Shown one piece after another: positions 55,926 to 64,000 of a stretch of 64,000 bases of DNA (positions are counted from its first letter, which is position 1; each line of letters begins with the position of its first letter). Origin of the DNA: Pseudomonas ekonensis (GTDB lineage: Bacteria; Pseudomonadota; Gammaproteobacteria; Pseudomonadales; Pseudomonadaceae); assembly GCF_019145435.1 (NCBI RefSeq), contig NZ_JAHSTS010000001.1, positions 1,440,001 through 1,504,000 of the forward strand. The letters are read 5' to 3'. Made by a program: the position numbers and the translations under genes. The notes under the pieces were generated by a model, which was given only the letters and a program-made list of their open reading frames with translations, made no database searches and had not been told where the DNA came from.

Positions 55926-57455
55926 TCAGTTGAAGAACGGCCGGATCCCGTGATCGCGCAGGTAGCGCTCGATCACCTTCGGGTCGGCGCTGTTGTCGGC
56001 GACCGCCACGTAGGTGTCCGGGCGCAGCAGGTAGAAGCCGTTGCGCCCCAGGCCCGCCGCCTCGAAGGCCGGGCGCCAGTCGAACACGTGCAGCGGCAGG
56101 TTGTGGGCGTGGCACCAGGCGATCATCTCGTCGCTGGTGTCGCCGTACACATGCACCTGCCAGCCGGGGTGGCGCAGCGGTTCGTAGTTGTCGCCTTCAC
56201 CGTCGTGGGCCCACGGCAGGCGGTCGCCGCCGTGCACATGGCCGGCCAGCCCTTCGCTCAGCGGCATGCCGCGGTAGTTGAGGGTGATCTGCGACACGGT
56301 GCGGAACAGGAACTCGCGGCTGGTCTCGAACGACGCCATTTTCGGGATCAGGAACGGCGCCAGCCGCGTGCGCAGCAAGTCGGCCATGCGCCCTTCGGCG
56401 GTGACGAAGCTGAACACCTTGTCGGTGGTCGACACCAGGCGCCGGGCGAAGGCGATGCGCTCGGTCTCGTAGCTGTCGAGCAGTTTGGGCGTGGCGCCGC
56501 CGCCGAGCACCGCCGCCAGCTTCCAGGCCAGGTTGATCGCATCGCCGATGCCGGTGTTCATGCCTTGGCCGCCGGCGGGGCTGTGCACGTGCGCCGCATC
56601 GCCGAGCAGGAACGCCCGGCCGCTGCGGAAGAACTCGGCCACCCGGTGATGCACCCGGTAGGTGGAGAACCAGTGGACGTCTTCGATGTGCACCTTGAGG
56701 TGCTCGATGGCGCGGCTGCTGACATCGGAGAACTGCAGGGTCTCAGCGCGCTCCGCCCGCTCGTCGCGCACGGTGCCGATCAGCCGCGCACGGCCTTCGC
56801 CGGCCAGCGGAAACACGGCGAGGAAGTCCGCTTCGTCCAGGTCCAGGTGCAACTCGCCGTTGAGCGCAGGACCGCTGGCCCGGACATCGGCGACGTAGAA
56901 AATCTGCTGGTAGGTGCCGCCGGGGAACCCGCTGTCCAGGGTCTTGCGCACCACCGAACGGGCGCCGTCGCACCCGGCCAGGTAGCAGGCCTGGCAGGTT
57001 TCCTGTTCGCCGTCGGGCAGGCGCAGCCGGGCGGTGATGCCATCGCCGGTTTCCTCGAAACTTTCCAGGGTGGTGTTGCGTTCGACGGTCACGCCGTAGT
57101 CTTCCAGGCGTTCGATCAGCAGCTGTTCGTGTTCGTCCTGCGGGTAGATCTCCAGGAACGCATAAGGCGTCAGGCCTTCGCCGATGCGGTGCAGCGGCAA
57201 CTGCGCCACAGGCTTGCCCTTGACCCAGAAATTGGCCGCCTGCACCCGGTGGCCGCTGCGCACCACGGCGTCGGCCAGGTCCAGCTGGCGGTACAGCTCC
57301 AGGGTGCGCGCCTGCACCGCCAGCGCCCGGGAGGTGGTGCCGGGGGCGGAGGTCTTGTCGATGATGCGCACGCGCACCGCCAGTTTGCTCAGCCACAGGG
57401 CCAGCACCAGACCGGTGGGGCCGGCGCCGATGATCAGTACGTCGCTGCGGTTCAT
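55926..57455 (-). CDS. FAD-dependent aromatic monooxygenase-like protein
   Basis: A 509-residue single-component flavoprotein of the PheA/TetX-type (FAD_binding_3) family. The N-terminal FAD-binding GxGxxG reads VLIIGAGPTGLVLALWL, and the second FAD motif is LAGCDGARSVVRK. The GD motif is AFLLGDAAHVHSPAGGQGMNTGIGDAINLAWKLA. The C-terminal third resembles the thioredoxin-like tail found in phenol hydroxylase-type members. NADPH oxidation and hydroxylation of a phenolic or similar substrate are likely; the substrate is unknown. Start ATG at 57455 with GGGAGAA upstream. Confidence 0.92.
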   Translation of the reverse strand: MNRSDVLIIGAGPTGLVLALWLSKLAVRVRIIDKTSAPGTTSRALAVQARTLELYRQLDLADAVVRSGHRVQAANFWVKGKPVAQLPLHRIGEGLTPYAFLEIYPQDEHEQLLIERLEDYGVTVERNTTLESFEETGDGITARLRLPDGEQETCQACYLAGCDGARSVVRKTLDSGFPGGTYQQIFYVADVRASGPALNGELHLDLDEADFLAVFPLAGEGRARLIGTVRDERAERAETLQFSDVSSRAIEHLKVHIEDVHWFSTYRVHHRVAEFFRSGRAFLLGDAAHVHSPAGGQGMNTGIGDAINLAWKLAAVLGGGATPKLLDSYETERIAFARRLVSTTDKVFSFVTAEGRMADLLRTRLAPFLIPKMASFETSREFLFRTVSQITLNYRGMPLSEGLAGHVHGGDRLPWAHDGEGDNYEPLRHPGWQVHVYGDTSDEMIAWCHAHNLPLHVFDWRPAFEAAGLGRNGFYLLRPDTYVAVADNSADPKVIERYLRDHGIRPFFN

Positions 57456-57546
57456 GGCGGTTCTCCCAGGCAGGTGCAACGGCAAGTATGGATCAGCCGG
57501 GGAGGGTGGCCAGTCGGGCTGCTCAACGGAATCCGGCCGGGGCCCT

Positions 57547-57574
57547 GTGGCGAGGGAGCAAGCGCCCTCGCCAC
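57547..57574. repeat. Hairpin upstream of the DUF1615 gene
   Basis: Perfect 10-bp stem GTGGCGAGGG / CCCTCGCCAC with an 8-nt loop AGCAAGCG. It belongs to a second REP-like family; a similar CTCCCTCGCCACGG element lies near 60981. Confidence 0.55.
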
Positions 57575-57631
57575 GGAACGGGGCAGAATGCCGGGAGTCA
57601 TAGCCTGCACCGGATCCTTGGACTGAACCTT

Positions 57632-58720
57632 ATGCCCACCTTTCGAATGCTCGTCGGTCTTGCCGTCTTGGCGGTGCTCGCCGGTTGCGCCGGCCAGCGC
57701 GGCGAAGGGCCGGCCGCACGCTCGCCGGCCGAGGTCAAGGCGCAGATCGTGCGGCTGCTGCCGGCCGGCACGGCCGACCGTCAGGGCTGGGCCACCGACA
57801 TCTATGCGGCGTTCGCCGCCCAGAACCTCGACCCGAGCACCGCCAACCTGTGTTCGGTGCTGGCGGTGGCCGAGCAGGAATCGACCTTCCAGGCGGATCC
57901 ACCGGTGCCGGGCCTGGGCAAGATCGCCCGTGACGAAATCGACCGCCGTGCCGGCAAGGCCCACATTCCGGGGCTGCTGGTCAGCGCGGCGCTGGCGGTG
58001 CGCTCGCCGAACGGCAAGACCTACAGCGAACGCTTGAGCGCCGCCCGCAGCGAAAAGGAACTGAGCGGTATCTTCGATGACTTCATCGGCATGGCGCCGA
58101 TGGGCCGCACACTGTTCGGCGGCTTCAACCCGGTGCACACCGGCGGGCCGATGCAGGTGAGCATCGAATTCGCCGAGCGGCACGCCAAGGACTATCCCTA
58201 TCCGGTGGACGGGACGATCCGCCGCGAGGTGTTCAGTCGCCGGGGCGGCATGTACTTCGGCATCGCCCACTTGCTGGGGTATCCGGTGAGCTACCGCGAG
58301 CCGCTGTACCGCTTCGCCGACTTCAACGCCGGTTGGTACGCCAGCCGCAACGCGGCGTTCCAGAATGCGGTGAGCCGCGCGTCAGGCATCCCGCTGGCGC
58401 TGGACGGCGACCTGATCCGGCCGGGGTCGATCATGCCCGGCAGCACGGAGCTGGCCGTGCGGGCGCTGGGCAAGTCATTGGACATGCGCAATCCGGTGAT
58501 CCGTGAGCAACTGGAGAAGGGCGACACGCTGGGATTTGAAGACACCCGGGTGTACCGACGGGTGTTCGAGCTGGCGGAGCGGGCCGAGGGCAAGCCGCTG
58601 CCCCGTGCGGTGTTGCCGGGGATCGTGCTGCAGAGCCCGAAGATCACCCGCAAACTGACCACCGCGTGGTTCGCCAAACGGGTGGACAAGCGCTACCGGC
58701 GCTGCATGGCCAAGCAATGA
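57632..58720 (+). CDS. DUF1615 lipoprotein
   Basis: A 362-residue predicted outer-membrane or periplasmic lipoprotein. Lipobox LAGC with Cys19, preceded by a hydrophobic segment. The rest is a DUF1615-like domain: lysozyme-like in character (CSVLAVAEQESTFQADPP includes a catalytic-type Glu, then an NPVHTGGPMQVSIEFAERH region), so a peptidoglycan role is conceivable but not shown. Start ATG at 57632. It lies divergent from the FAD monooxygenase gene. A strong bidirectional terminator follows. Confidence 0.8.
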   Translation: MPTFRMLVGLAVLAVLAGCAGQRGEGPAARSPAEVKAQIVRLLPAGTADRQGWATDIYAAFAAQNLDPSTANLCSVLAVAEQESTFQADPPVPGLGKIARDEIDRRAGKAHIPGLLVSAALAVRSPNGKTYSERLSAARSEKELSGIFDDFIGMAPMGRTLFGGFNPVHTGGPMQVSIEFAERHAKDYPYPVDGTIRREVFSRRGGMYFGIAHLLGYPVSYREPLYRFADFNAGWYASRNAAFQNAVSRASGIPLALDGDLIRPGSIMPGSTELAVRALGKSLDMRNPVIREQLEKGDTLGFEDTRVYRRVFELAERAEGKPLPRAVLPGIVLQSPKITRKLTTAWFAKRVDKRYRRCMAKQ

Positions 58721-58736
58721 AAAACCGAAAGGCATA

Positions 58737-58769
58737 AAAAAACCCGGCTGACGGAGCCGGGTTTTTTCT
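58737..58769. terminator. Bidirectional terminator between the DUF1615 and AEGGSDR genes
   Basis: Stem AACCCGGCT / AGCCGGGTT with a 5-nt loop, T-run on the plus strand (TTTTCTG) and a preceding A-run that becomes a T-run on the minus strand. It serves both convergent genes. Confidence 0.88.
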
Positions 58770-58793
58770 GGGCTGTTGCGGTGAGGCGAAGCA

Positions 58794-59156
58794 TCAGGCC
58801 ACGCGACGTTCGATCAGACGATCCGAACCGCCTTCGGCGACGCGGCGTTCCAGCAGGCGATCCGAACCGCCTTCGGCGACGCGACGTTCCAGCAGGCGGT
58901 CCGAGCCACCTTCGGCGACGCGGCGCTCCAGCAGACGGTCCGAACCGCCTTCGGCGACGCGGCGTTCCAGCAGACGGTCCGAGCCACCTTCGGCGACGCG
59001 GCGTTCCAGCAGACGATCCGAACCACCTTCGGCCAAACGGCTTTCGATCAGTTTGTCCGAGCCGCCTTCGGCGACCGTCGTGTGGGCGGAAGGGGCTGCA
59101 ACAGCGTTCAGTGCAAGTACCGAGAAAGCGATGCCGAGGATGGTTTGGCGTTTCAT
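58794..59156 (-). CDS. Small secreted protein of seven 13-residue AEGGSDR repeats
   Basis: A 120-residue protein. The signal peptide (MKRQTILGIAFSVLALNAVAA, cleavage about residue 21) is followed by a short linker and then seven perfect 13-residue units of the form VAEGGSDRLLERR (residues 28-118). Each unit has three acidic and three arginine side chains and a Gly-Gly turn. Start ATG at 59156; a putative ribosome binding site lies just upstream. Export makes a periplasmic or surface location likely. I do not know the function. Related small repeat proteins may occur in other Pseudomonas; I could not verify this. Convergent with the DUF1615 gene across the shared terminator. Confidence 0.85.
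   Translation of the reverse strand: MKRQTILGIAFSVLALNAVAAPSAHTTVAEGGSDKLIESRLAEGGSDRLLERRVAEGGSDRLLERRVAEGGSDRLLERRVAEGGSDRLLERRVAEGGSDRLLERRVAEGGSDRLIERRVA
58803..59075 (-). repeat. Seven tandem 39-bp repeats encoding AEGGSDR units
   Basis: The seven units run head to tail in frame with no gap, at 39 bp each. They differ at a few codon positions (for example AAGCTGATC versus CTGCTG at the edges) and are otherwise nearly identical. Internal units 2-6 carry the LLERR form; the outermost carry LIESR or LIERR. Repeats of this size can change in number by replication slippage. Confidence 0.85.
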
Positions 59157-59382
59157 GATCGTGTGCTCCAGAGGGTGTTGTCGGTTGGTATGGAGCTGAT
59201 GTTACGCCCGGGATTTTTTAAGAGAACTTCATTGCCGTGATGGTGGACATCGACGCCGATGATGGTTTGGCGCACGGGCCGTCGGTCAGCGTGATGGGGC
59301 CGCATCCGTTCGGGGGCGGCGTTATTCGCCGGGCCTTCTACACTGCAAGCGTGAAGCGCAACCGGCAGCCTTGGGAGGGCGC

Positions 59383-60006
59383 ATGTATCAACTGTACGGG
59401 CACAGGAATTCGGGCGCGGCGGCCATCGAGGCGGCGCTGGAGCTGTGCCAGATCGCTTACCGTTTCATCGACGTCGAGGCCAGCAGCGAGGCGGCCCAGG
59501 AGTTGGCCCGGCTCAACCCGCTGAAGCAGATCCCGACCCTGCAGTTGCCGGACGGCCGCGTCATCACCGAAAGCGCGGCGATCCTGGTGCACCTGGGCCT
59601 GAGCTTTCCGGAGTCCGGCCTGCTGCCGGCCGACGCCGCCGACCGCGACCAGGCGATCCGCGGCATGGTGTACATCGTCAGCAATTGCTATGCGGCCATC
59701 GGCGTCATCGATTACCCGGAACGCTGGCTGGTGATGCCGGACGAGGCCTCGCGGCAGAACCTGATGGCCGGCGCCCGCGAGCGGCTGCACTGGACGTGGG
59801 AGGTGTTCGCCGACCTGTTTTCCGCCGAGCTGTACCTGGACGACGAAAAGCCGGGGGCGCTGGATCTGCTGGCGGCGGTGGTGACCCGCTGGGCCGGTTC
59901 CCGCGAGCATCTGCGCCAGGCCCGCCCCGGCTTCCATGCCTGGCTGGCGCGCATCGATCGCCATCCCGTGCTGGCCCCGGTGTTTGCGCGGCACTGGCCC
60001 GCCTGA
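59383..60006 (+). CDS. Glutathione S-transferase
   Basis: A 207-residue GST. N-terminal domain YQLYGHRNSGAAAIEAALELCQIAYRFIDV with the LPDGRVITESAAILVHLG glutathione-binding ESxAI motif; the rest is helical (VYIVSNCYAAIG, EVFADLFSAELYLDDEKPGALD). Start ATG at 59383 with GGGAGGGC just upstream; TTG at 59371 would be longer. Class not assigned. Divergent from the AEGGSDR gene. Confidence 0.87.
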   Translation: MYQLYGHRNSGAAAIEAALELCQIAYRFIDVEASSEAAQELARLNPLKQIPTLQLPDGRVITESAAILVHLGLSFPESGLLPADAADRDQAIRGMVYIVSNCYAAIGVIDYPERWLVMPDEASRQNLMAGARERLHWTWEVFADLFSAELYLDDEKPGALDLLAAVVTRWAGSREHLRQARPGFHAWLARIDRHPVLAPVFARHWPA

Positions 60007-60047
60007 ACGGGTGGGCTTGCCTGCCGACGACTGCGGTGGCAGACCCG

Positions 60048-60370
60048 CCGCCATCGCGGGCAAGCCCGCTCCCACAGTGGCTGCGGGTGTCGCAGTATCT
60101 ATGTTCACCACAAAAACCTGTGGGAGCTGCGGTGCGACGATTCGACTTGCCAGCGACGAGGCCGGTACAGGCGCCATCACTGTTGCCTGACCCACCGCCA
60201 TCGCGGGCAAGCCCGCTCCCACAGTGGCTGCGGGTGTCCGCAGTATCTATGTTCACCACAAAAACCTGTGGGAACTGCGGTGCGACGATTCGACTTGCCA
60301 GCGATGAGGCCGGCACTGCCGGCATCAGTGGTGGCTGATCCACCGCCATCGCCGGCAGGCTGGCTCTCAC
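60048..60370. repeat. Tandem REP-doublet array (147-148-bp period)
   Basis: The phrase CCGCCATCGCGGGCAAGCC recurs at 60048 and 60195, and in shorter form (CCGCCATCGCCGGCAGGC) at 60343. The intervals are 147 and 148 bp. Each unit contains CTCCCACAGTGGCTGCGGGTGT, then GTATCTATGTTCACCACAAA, then TGTGGGAGCTGCGG or TGTGGGAACTGCGG, and GACTTGCCAGCGA. The 147-bp units are near-identical direct duplicates of a two-REP cassette. It fills the 374-bp gap between the GST and CBS genes. Confidence 0.85.
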
Positions 60371-60380
60371 CGTGGAGGGC

Positions 60381-60821
60381 TCATTCCCCGCGGATGTAGC
60401 TCTCCAGCTGCCGGATCAGGTCCGCCTGTTCGGCCAAGGCTTCCTTGACCAGGTCACCGATGGACAGCAGGCCGATCAATTGGCCATTCTCCACCACCGG
60501 CAGGTGGCGCAGGCGTTTGTCAGACATGATGCCCAGGCAGGTGTCGACGGTCTGGTGGGTGTCCACGGTGATCACCGGCGACACCATGATGTCGCGCACC
60601 GGCGTGCCCACCGACGAGCGTCCCTTGAGCACCAGCTTGCGCGCGTAGTCGCGCTCGCTGATGATCCCCTCGACCCGGCCGTCCTTGACCACCAGCAACG
60701 CACCGACGTTCTTCGCGGCCATGTCCATCAGGGCCTGCAGCACCATGTCGTCCGGCGAGATGGTGTGCACTTTCTGGTTTTTCTCATCTTTGAGCTTGAG
60801 CAGCTGGGCGACGGTCTTCAT
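60381..60821 (-). CDS. Two-CBS-domain protein
   Basis: A 146-residue protein made of two CBS domains: the first is VHTISPDDMVLQALMDMAAKNVGALLVV..GRVEGIISERDYARKLV, the second VRDIMVSPVITVDTHQTVDTCLGIMSDKRLRHLPVVENGQLIGLLSIGDLVKEAL. Such pairs bind adenine nucleotides and regulate partners or oligomerise. No effector domain is fused. The start at 60821 gives MKTVAQLLKL. Probable soluble, single gene; partner unknown. Confidence 0.93.
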   Translation of the reverse strand: MKTVAQLLKLKDEKNQKVHTISPDDMVLQALMDMAAKNVGALLVVKDGRVEGIISERDYARKLVLKGRSSVGTPVRDIMVSPVITVDTHQTVDTCLGIMSDKRLRHLPVVENGQLIGLLSIGDLVKEALAEQADLIRQLESYIRGE

Positions 60822-61038
60822 GGCGGTTACTCAGGGGTTGTCGTTGTTGTTCCTGAAGCATCGTAGACGCCGGCGCGCAGGGCAAGGCCGCAAAACGGCA
60901 GATAACACGCAAAAAACGTCATTCGGCAAAAAAATGCCGGTTCTGCCGGTGTGGCGGGGGCGTTCCGGGAAACGGGAGCAAGCTCCCTCGCCACGGGCCG
61001 GGTAGAATGGCCGCCAGATTCCGTTTCACGAGGTTGCA

Positions 61039-63402
61039 GTGGTGGATGTACAGCAGGGCTTCGTCCTGACCCGGCATTGGCGCGACACCCCGGCCGGCAC
61101 CGAAGTCGAGTTCTGGCTGGCGACCGACGCCGGCCCGCGCCGCGTGCGCCTGCCGCACCAGCCGTCGGTGGCGTTCATCCCTGCCGAACAGCGCGGGCAG
61201 GCCGAGCGTGTGCTGGCGGACGAAAAGAACGTCGAACTGCGTCCCCTGGCCCTGCAGGATTTCGAACACCGCCCGGTGCTGGGGCTGTATTGCCGGCAGC
61301 ACGGCCAGCTGATGCGCCTGGAGACCGCGCTCAACCGCGCCGGCGTCGACGTGTTCGAAGCCGACGTGCGTCCGCCCGAACGCTACCTGATGGAGCGCTT
61401 CATCACCGCGCCGGTGCGGTTCGGCGGCACGCCGGACGCCGATGGCGTGCTGACCGACGCCCATCTCAAGCCCGCGCCCGGCTATCGGCCCACGTTACGG
61501 CTGGTGTCGCTGGACATCGAGACCACCGAGCAGGGCGAGCTGTATTCCGTTGCCCTGGAAGGCTGCGGCGAACGGCAGGTGTACATGCTCGGCGCACCGA
61601 ACGGCGATGGCAGCGCCGTTGACTTCGACCTCGAATACTGCGACTCGCGCACCCTGATCCTGAAGAGACTCAACGACTGGTTCGCCCGCCACGACCCCGA
61701 CGCGATCATCGGCTGGAACCTGGTGCAGTTCGACTTGCGCATCCTCCACGAACACGCCCGGCGCCTGGGCGTGCCGCTCAAGCTGGGGCGCGGCGGGGAG
61801 GAGATGCAGTGGCGCGAACATGGCAGCCGCACCCATTTCTTCGCCTCGGCGGCGGGGCGGCTGATCATCGACGGCATCGAGTCGTTGCGCTCGGCGACCT
61901 GGAGCTTTCCCTCGTTCAGCCTGGAGAACGTCGCCCAGACCCTGCTCGGCGAGGGCAAGTCCATCGACAACCCGTACCAGCGCATGGACGAAATCAACCG
62001 CATGTTCGCCGAGGACAAGCCGTCGCTGGCCAAGTACAACCTCAAGGACTGCGAGCTGGTCACGCGGATCTTCGCCAAGACCGACCTGCTGGACTTCCTG
62101 CTGGAGCGCGCCAGCGTCACCGGCCTGCCGGCCGACCGCAGCGGCGGCTCGGTGGCGGCGTTCACCCATCTGTACATGCCGCTGATGCACCGCCAGGGCT
62201 TCGTGGCGCCGAACCTGGGCACCAACCCGCCTCAGGCCAGCCCCGGCGGCTTCGTCATGGACTCGCGGCCGGGGCTGTACGAGTCGGTGCTGGTGCTGGA
62301 CTACAAGAGCCTGTACCCGTCGATCATCCGCACGTTCCTGATCGACCCGGTGGGCCTGATCGAGGGCCTGCGCCAGCCCGGCGACGCCGAGTCCGTGCCG
62401 GGCTTTCGCGGCGCGCGGTTTTCCCGCACACGGCATTGCCTGCCGTCCATCGTGGCGCGGGTCGCCGAGGGTCGGGAACAGGCCAAGCGCGAGCGCAACG
62501 CGCCGCTGTCCCAGGCGCTGAAGATCATCATGAACGCCTTTTACGGCGTGCTCGGTTCCAGCGGCTGCCGGTTCTTCGATACGCGGCTGGCGTCGTCGAT
62601 CACCCTGCGCGGCCACGAAATCATGCTGCGCACCCGCCAGTTGATCGAAGCCCATGGCCACGCGGTGATCTACGGCGACACCGACTCCACCTTCGTCTGG
62701 TTGCGCCGGCCCCACGGCCAGGAAGAGGCGGCGCAGATCGGCCGGGCGCTGGTGCAGTCCGTCAACGACTGGTGGCGCGGGCACGTGCGTGAGCAGTACG
62801 GGCTGGAGAGCGCCCTGGAGCTGCAGTTCGAGACCCATTACAAACGCTTCCTGATGCCGACCATCCGCGGTGCCGAGGAGGGCAGCAAAAAGCGCTACGC
62901 CGGCCTGGTGACCCGGCCCGACGGCCGCGAGGAAATGGTCTACAAGGGCCTGGAGACCGTGCGCACCGACTGGTCGCTGCTGGCCCGCCAGTTCCAGCAG
63001 GAACTGTACGAACGGATTTTCCGGCGCGAGCCCTATCAGGATTACGTGCGCGAGTACGTGCGCCAGACCCTGGCCGGCGCGTTCGACGACCGGCTCGTCT
63101 ACCGCAAGCGCCTGCGCCGCACCCTCGACGACTACGAGCGCAACGTCCCGCCCCATGTGCGCGCCGCGCGCCTGGCCGACGACTACAACGCGCAGCACGG
63201 CCGGCCCCGGCAGTACCAGAACGGCGGCTGGATCAGCTACGTCATCACCCTGGCCGGCCCCGAGCCGCTGGAGGCGCGCCGGGCGGCCATCGACTATGAC
63301 CACTACATCACCCGCCAGCTGCAACCGGTGGCGGACGCGATCCTGCCGTTTGTCGACGACGATTTCTCAACCCTGGTCGGGGGGCAGATGGGCTTGTTTT
63401 GA
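61039..63402 (+). CDS. polB: DNA polymerase II (family B)
   Basis: Family-B DNA polymerase with proofreading, 787 residues. ExoI motif [10 protein letters not shown] (Asp159-Glu161). Polymerase motif [12 protein letters not shown] (around residue 421), motif [15 protein letters not shown] and motif C YGDTDS (residues 545-550). The C-terminus QMGLF is a beta-clamp-binding peptide like QLGLF of E. coli Pol II. GTG 61039 (RBS ACGAGG) is chosen; GTG 61042 also fits. I saw no LexA box upstream, so SOS control is not supported here. The last 36 bp overlap the convergent DUF1810 gene. Confidence 0.96.
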   Translation: MVDVQQGFVLTRHWRDTPAGTEVEFWLATDAGPRRVRLPHQPSVAFIPAEQRGQAERVLADEKNVELRPLALQDFEHRPVLGLYCRQHGQLMRLETALNRAGVDVFEADVRPPERYLMERFITAPVRFGGTPDADGVLTDAHLKPAPGYRPTLRLVSLDIETTEQGELYSVALEGCGERQVYMLGAPNGDGSAVDFDLEYCDSRTLILKRLNDWFARHDPDAIIGWNLVQFDLRILHEHARRLGVPLKLGRGGEEMQWREHGSRTHFFASAAGRLIIDGIESLRSATWSFPSFSLENVAQTLLGEGKSIDNPYQRMDEINRMFAEDKPSLAKYNLKDCELVTRIFAKTDLLDFLLERASVTGLPADRSGGSVAAFTHLYMPLMHRQGFVAPNLGTNPPQASPGGFVMDSRPGLYESVLVLDYKSLYPSIIRTFLIDPVGLIEGLRQPGDAESVPGFRGARFSRTRHCLPSIVARVAEGREQAKRERNAPLSQALKIIMNAFYGVLGSSGCRFFDTRLASSITLRGHEIMLRTRQLIEAHGHAVIYGDTDSTFVWLRRPHGQEEAAQIGRALVQSVNDWWRGHVREQYGLESALELQFETHYKRFLMPTIRGAEEGSKKRYAGLVTRPDGREEMVYKGLETVRTDWSLLARQFQQELYERIFRREPYQDYVREYVRQTLAGAFDDRLVYRKRLRRTLDDYERNVPPHVRAARLADDYNAQHGRPRQYQNGGWISYVITLAGPEPLEARRAAIDYDHYITRQLQPVADAILPFVDDDFSTLVGGQMGLF

Positions 63403-63837
63403 GTCGAGCAGCTGCAGCGTCCATTCGTCCTGGATGCCATGGAAATAGCGCTCCAGGGCTTGATGGAACACGCTGCCGGCGTCGGTGAACTGGGCGAAGA
63501 GGGTGGTCGAGGAATGGAACTTCAGGTCGTCCGGATGCCCGAAGATCTGCGCCACCGAGCGCTGCGGAACGTTGAGCACCAACTGCGTGCAGGTGCGCAG
63601 CCGGGCGCCGAGCAGGTCATGGGCCAGATAGGCCCGAGCCTCGGCCGCCGAACCGATGGCGAAACGCCGGGACATTTCGCTGCCGCCGAGCCCGGCGAAC
63701 TGCGGGAAGACGAACCACATCCAGTGGCTGCGCTTGTGGCCGTCGTCGAGCTCGCGCTGCACCCGCTCGAACACCGGATCCTGGGCCTGGACGAAACGTT
63801 TCAGGTTGAACGGGTCGTACTGATCTGTGCTTCTCAT
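63367..63837 (-). CDS. DUF1810 family protein
   Basis: A 156-residue protein of the DUF1810 family. Typical features: [51 protein letters not shown] and [19 protein letters not shown]. The function of the family is unknown to me. Its 3' end overlaps polB by 36 bp on the opposite strand, a convergent arrangement. Start ATG at 63837. Confidence 0.9.
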   Translation of the reverse strand: MRSTDQYDPFNLKRFVQAQDPVFERVQRELDDGHKRSHWMWFVFPQFAGLGGSEMSRRFAIGSAAEARAYLAHDLLGARLRTCTQLVLNVPQRSVAQIFGHPDDLKFHSSTTLFAQFTDAGSVFHQALERYFHGIQDEWTLQLLDSKQAHLPPDQG

Positions 63838-63866
63838 GCCGAAGCCCTCGGCCAGTCGGTGGTGGC

Positions 63867-64000
63867 TCAGACCATGGCCAGCCGCCGCTTGCGGTGTGGC
63901 GCCTGAAACACCCGGTCCAGCGCCGCCAGATCCCCGGCGTCCAGTTGAAGCTGCGCCGCCTGTGCATTGAGTCGCACGTGCTCCGGGCGCACGGCCTTGG
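63867..64000 (-). CDS. Aldo/keto reductase, C-terminal fragment (5' end outside window)
   Basis: The last 43 codons and stop. The sequence KAVRPEHVRLNAQAAQLQLD, then AGDLAALDRVFQAPHRKRRLAMV, matches the C-terminus of AKR-family proteins (R-P-E-H-V-x-x-N-x-x-A). Stop at 63867-63869. The coding part starts beyond base 64000. Confidence 0.75.
   Translation of the reverse strand, partial: KAVRPEHVRLNAQAAQLQLDAGDLAALDRVFQAPHRKRRLAMV

Noticed and set aside
58803..59075. CRISPR-like array suspected from 39-bp tandem units at 58.8-59.1 kb.
   Set aside because: The units are contiguous without spacers and stay in frame in a signal-peptide-bearing gene; it is a protein-coding tandem repeat.
60048..60370. 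CRISPR array suspected from the regular repeated units near 60.0-60.4 kb.
   Set aside because: The period is about 147 bp with internal REP palindromes, not 25-40-bp repeats with unique spacers. No cas gene is nearby.
60822..61038. LexA box before polB.
   Set aside because: I looked for CTG-N10-CAG with a TATA-like centre between the CBS gene and polB and found none.
61495..63324. Long minus-strand open frame inside polB.
   Set aside because: Shadow of polB; the plus-strand frame has all family-B motifs.

Overview
The window is a GC-rich stretch of chromosome from a Pseudomonas, most likely of the fluorescens lineage. The main evidence is gene order. The run aromatic aminotransferase - uvrB - EmrB/EmrA-type pump - gltX - Ala/Glu tRNAs - TetR regulator - hydrolase, and the run leuC - leuD - methyltransferase - leuB - asd, both follow an arrangement I know from Pseudomonas chromosomes. 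Many intergenic gaps also carry REP/REPIN-type palindromes (core like GTGGGAGCTGGCTTGCCAGCGATG split into short arms) that are typical of fluorescent pseudomonads. No phage, integrase, transposase, plasmid or CRISPR sequence was seen. This is a core chromosome with a few accessory insertions.

Layout, left part (1-16 kb). A truncated copper oxidase gene copA lies behind a Cop-box-like palindrome. It is followed by a small C-H-D cysteine-hydrolase-like protein of unknown role, a conserved hypothetical, a periplasmic RNase T2, a Cache-GGDEF diguanylate cyclase, a GNAT acetyltransferase, an arylamine N-acetyltransferase, a BrnT/BrnA toxin-antitoxin pair, an NCS2 purine/pyrimidine permease with a palindromic operator, tRNA-Asn, an aromatic aminotransferase, uvrB and a two-gene multidrug efflux operon.

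Middle part (16-40 kb). gltX is followed by a duplicated tRNA-Ala/tRNA-Glu pair. Next come a TetR-hydrolase-thioesterase group with a palindromic operator, dusC, and an ibpA-type small heat-shock gene with a sigma-32-like promoter and a ROSE-like leader. An HscC-type Hsp70 module follows, made of a DUF1266 protein, a large membrane-anchored J-domain protein and HscC. Then come a five-PAS GGDEF-EAL protein, a LysR regulator divergent from the leucine operon, asd, and a nucleoside uptake pair (nup-tsx) with a LacI-family-like operator.

Right part (40-64 kb). One gene of about 10.5 kb encodes a 3505-residue autotransporter built mostly of 86-residue beta-strand repeats, with three internal hinge modules. 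It is followed by selD-selU (tRNA 2-selenouridine), a histidine-phosphatase-like protein, a Nu-class-like GST, a hemB of the zinc-cysteine type, an FAD monooxygenase, a DUF1615 lipoprotein, a tiny secreted protein made of seven 13-residue repeats, a second GST, a tandem REP array, a two-CBS protein, DNA polymerase II (polB), a DUF1810 protein and the C-terminus of an aldo/keto reductase.

How the genes work together. Leucine synthesis (leuC, leuD, leuB) and asd are clearly co-located. nup and tsx form a nucleoside-uptake operon. selD supplies selenophosphate to selU. The DUF1266/J-protein/HscC genes look like one chaperone system. The two most unusual coding objects are the giant repetitive autotransporter and the 120-residue AEGGSDR-repeat protein. 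All calls rest on reading the sequence and remembered family features; no database search was run.
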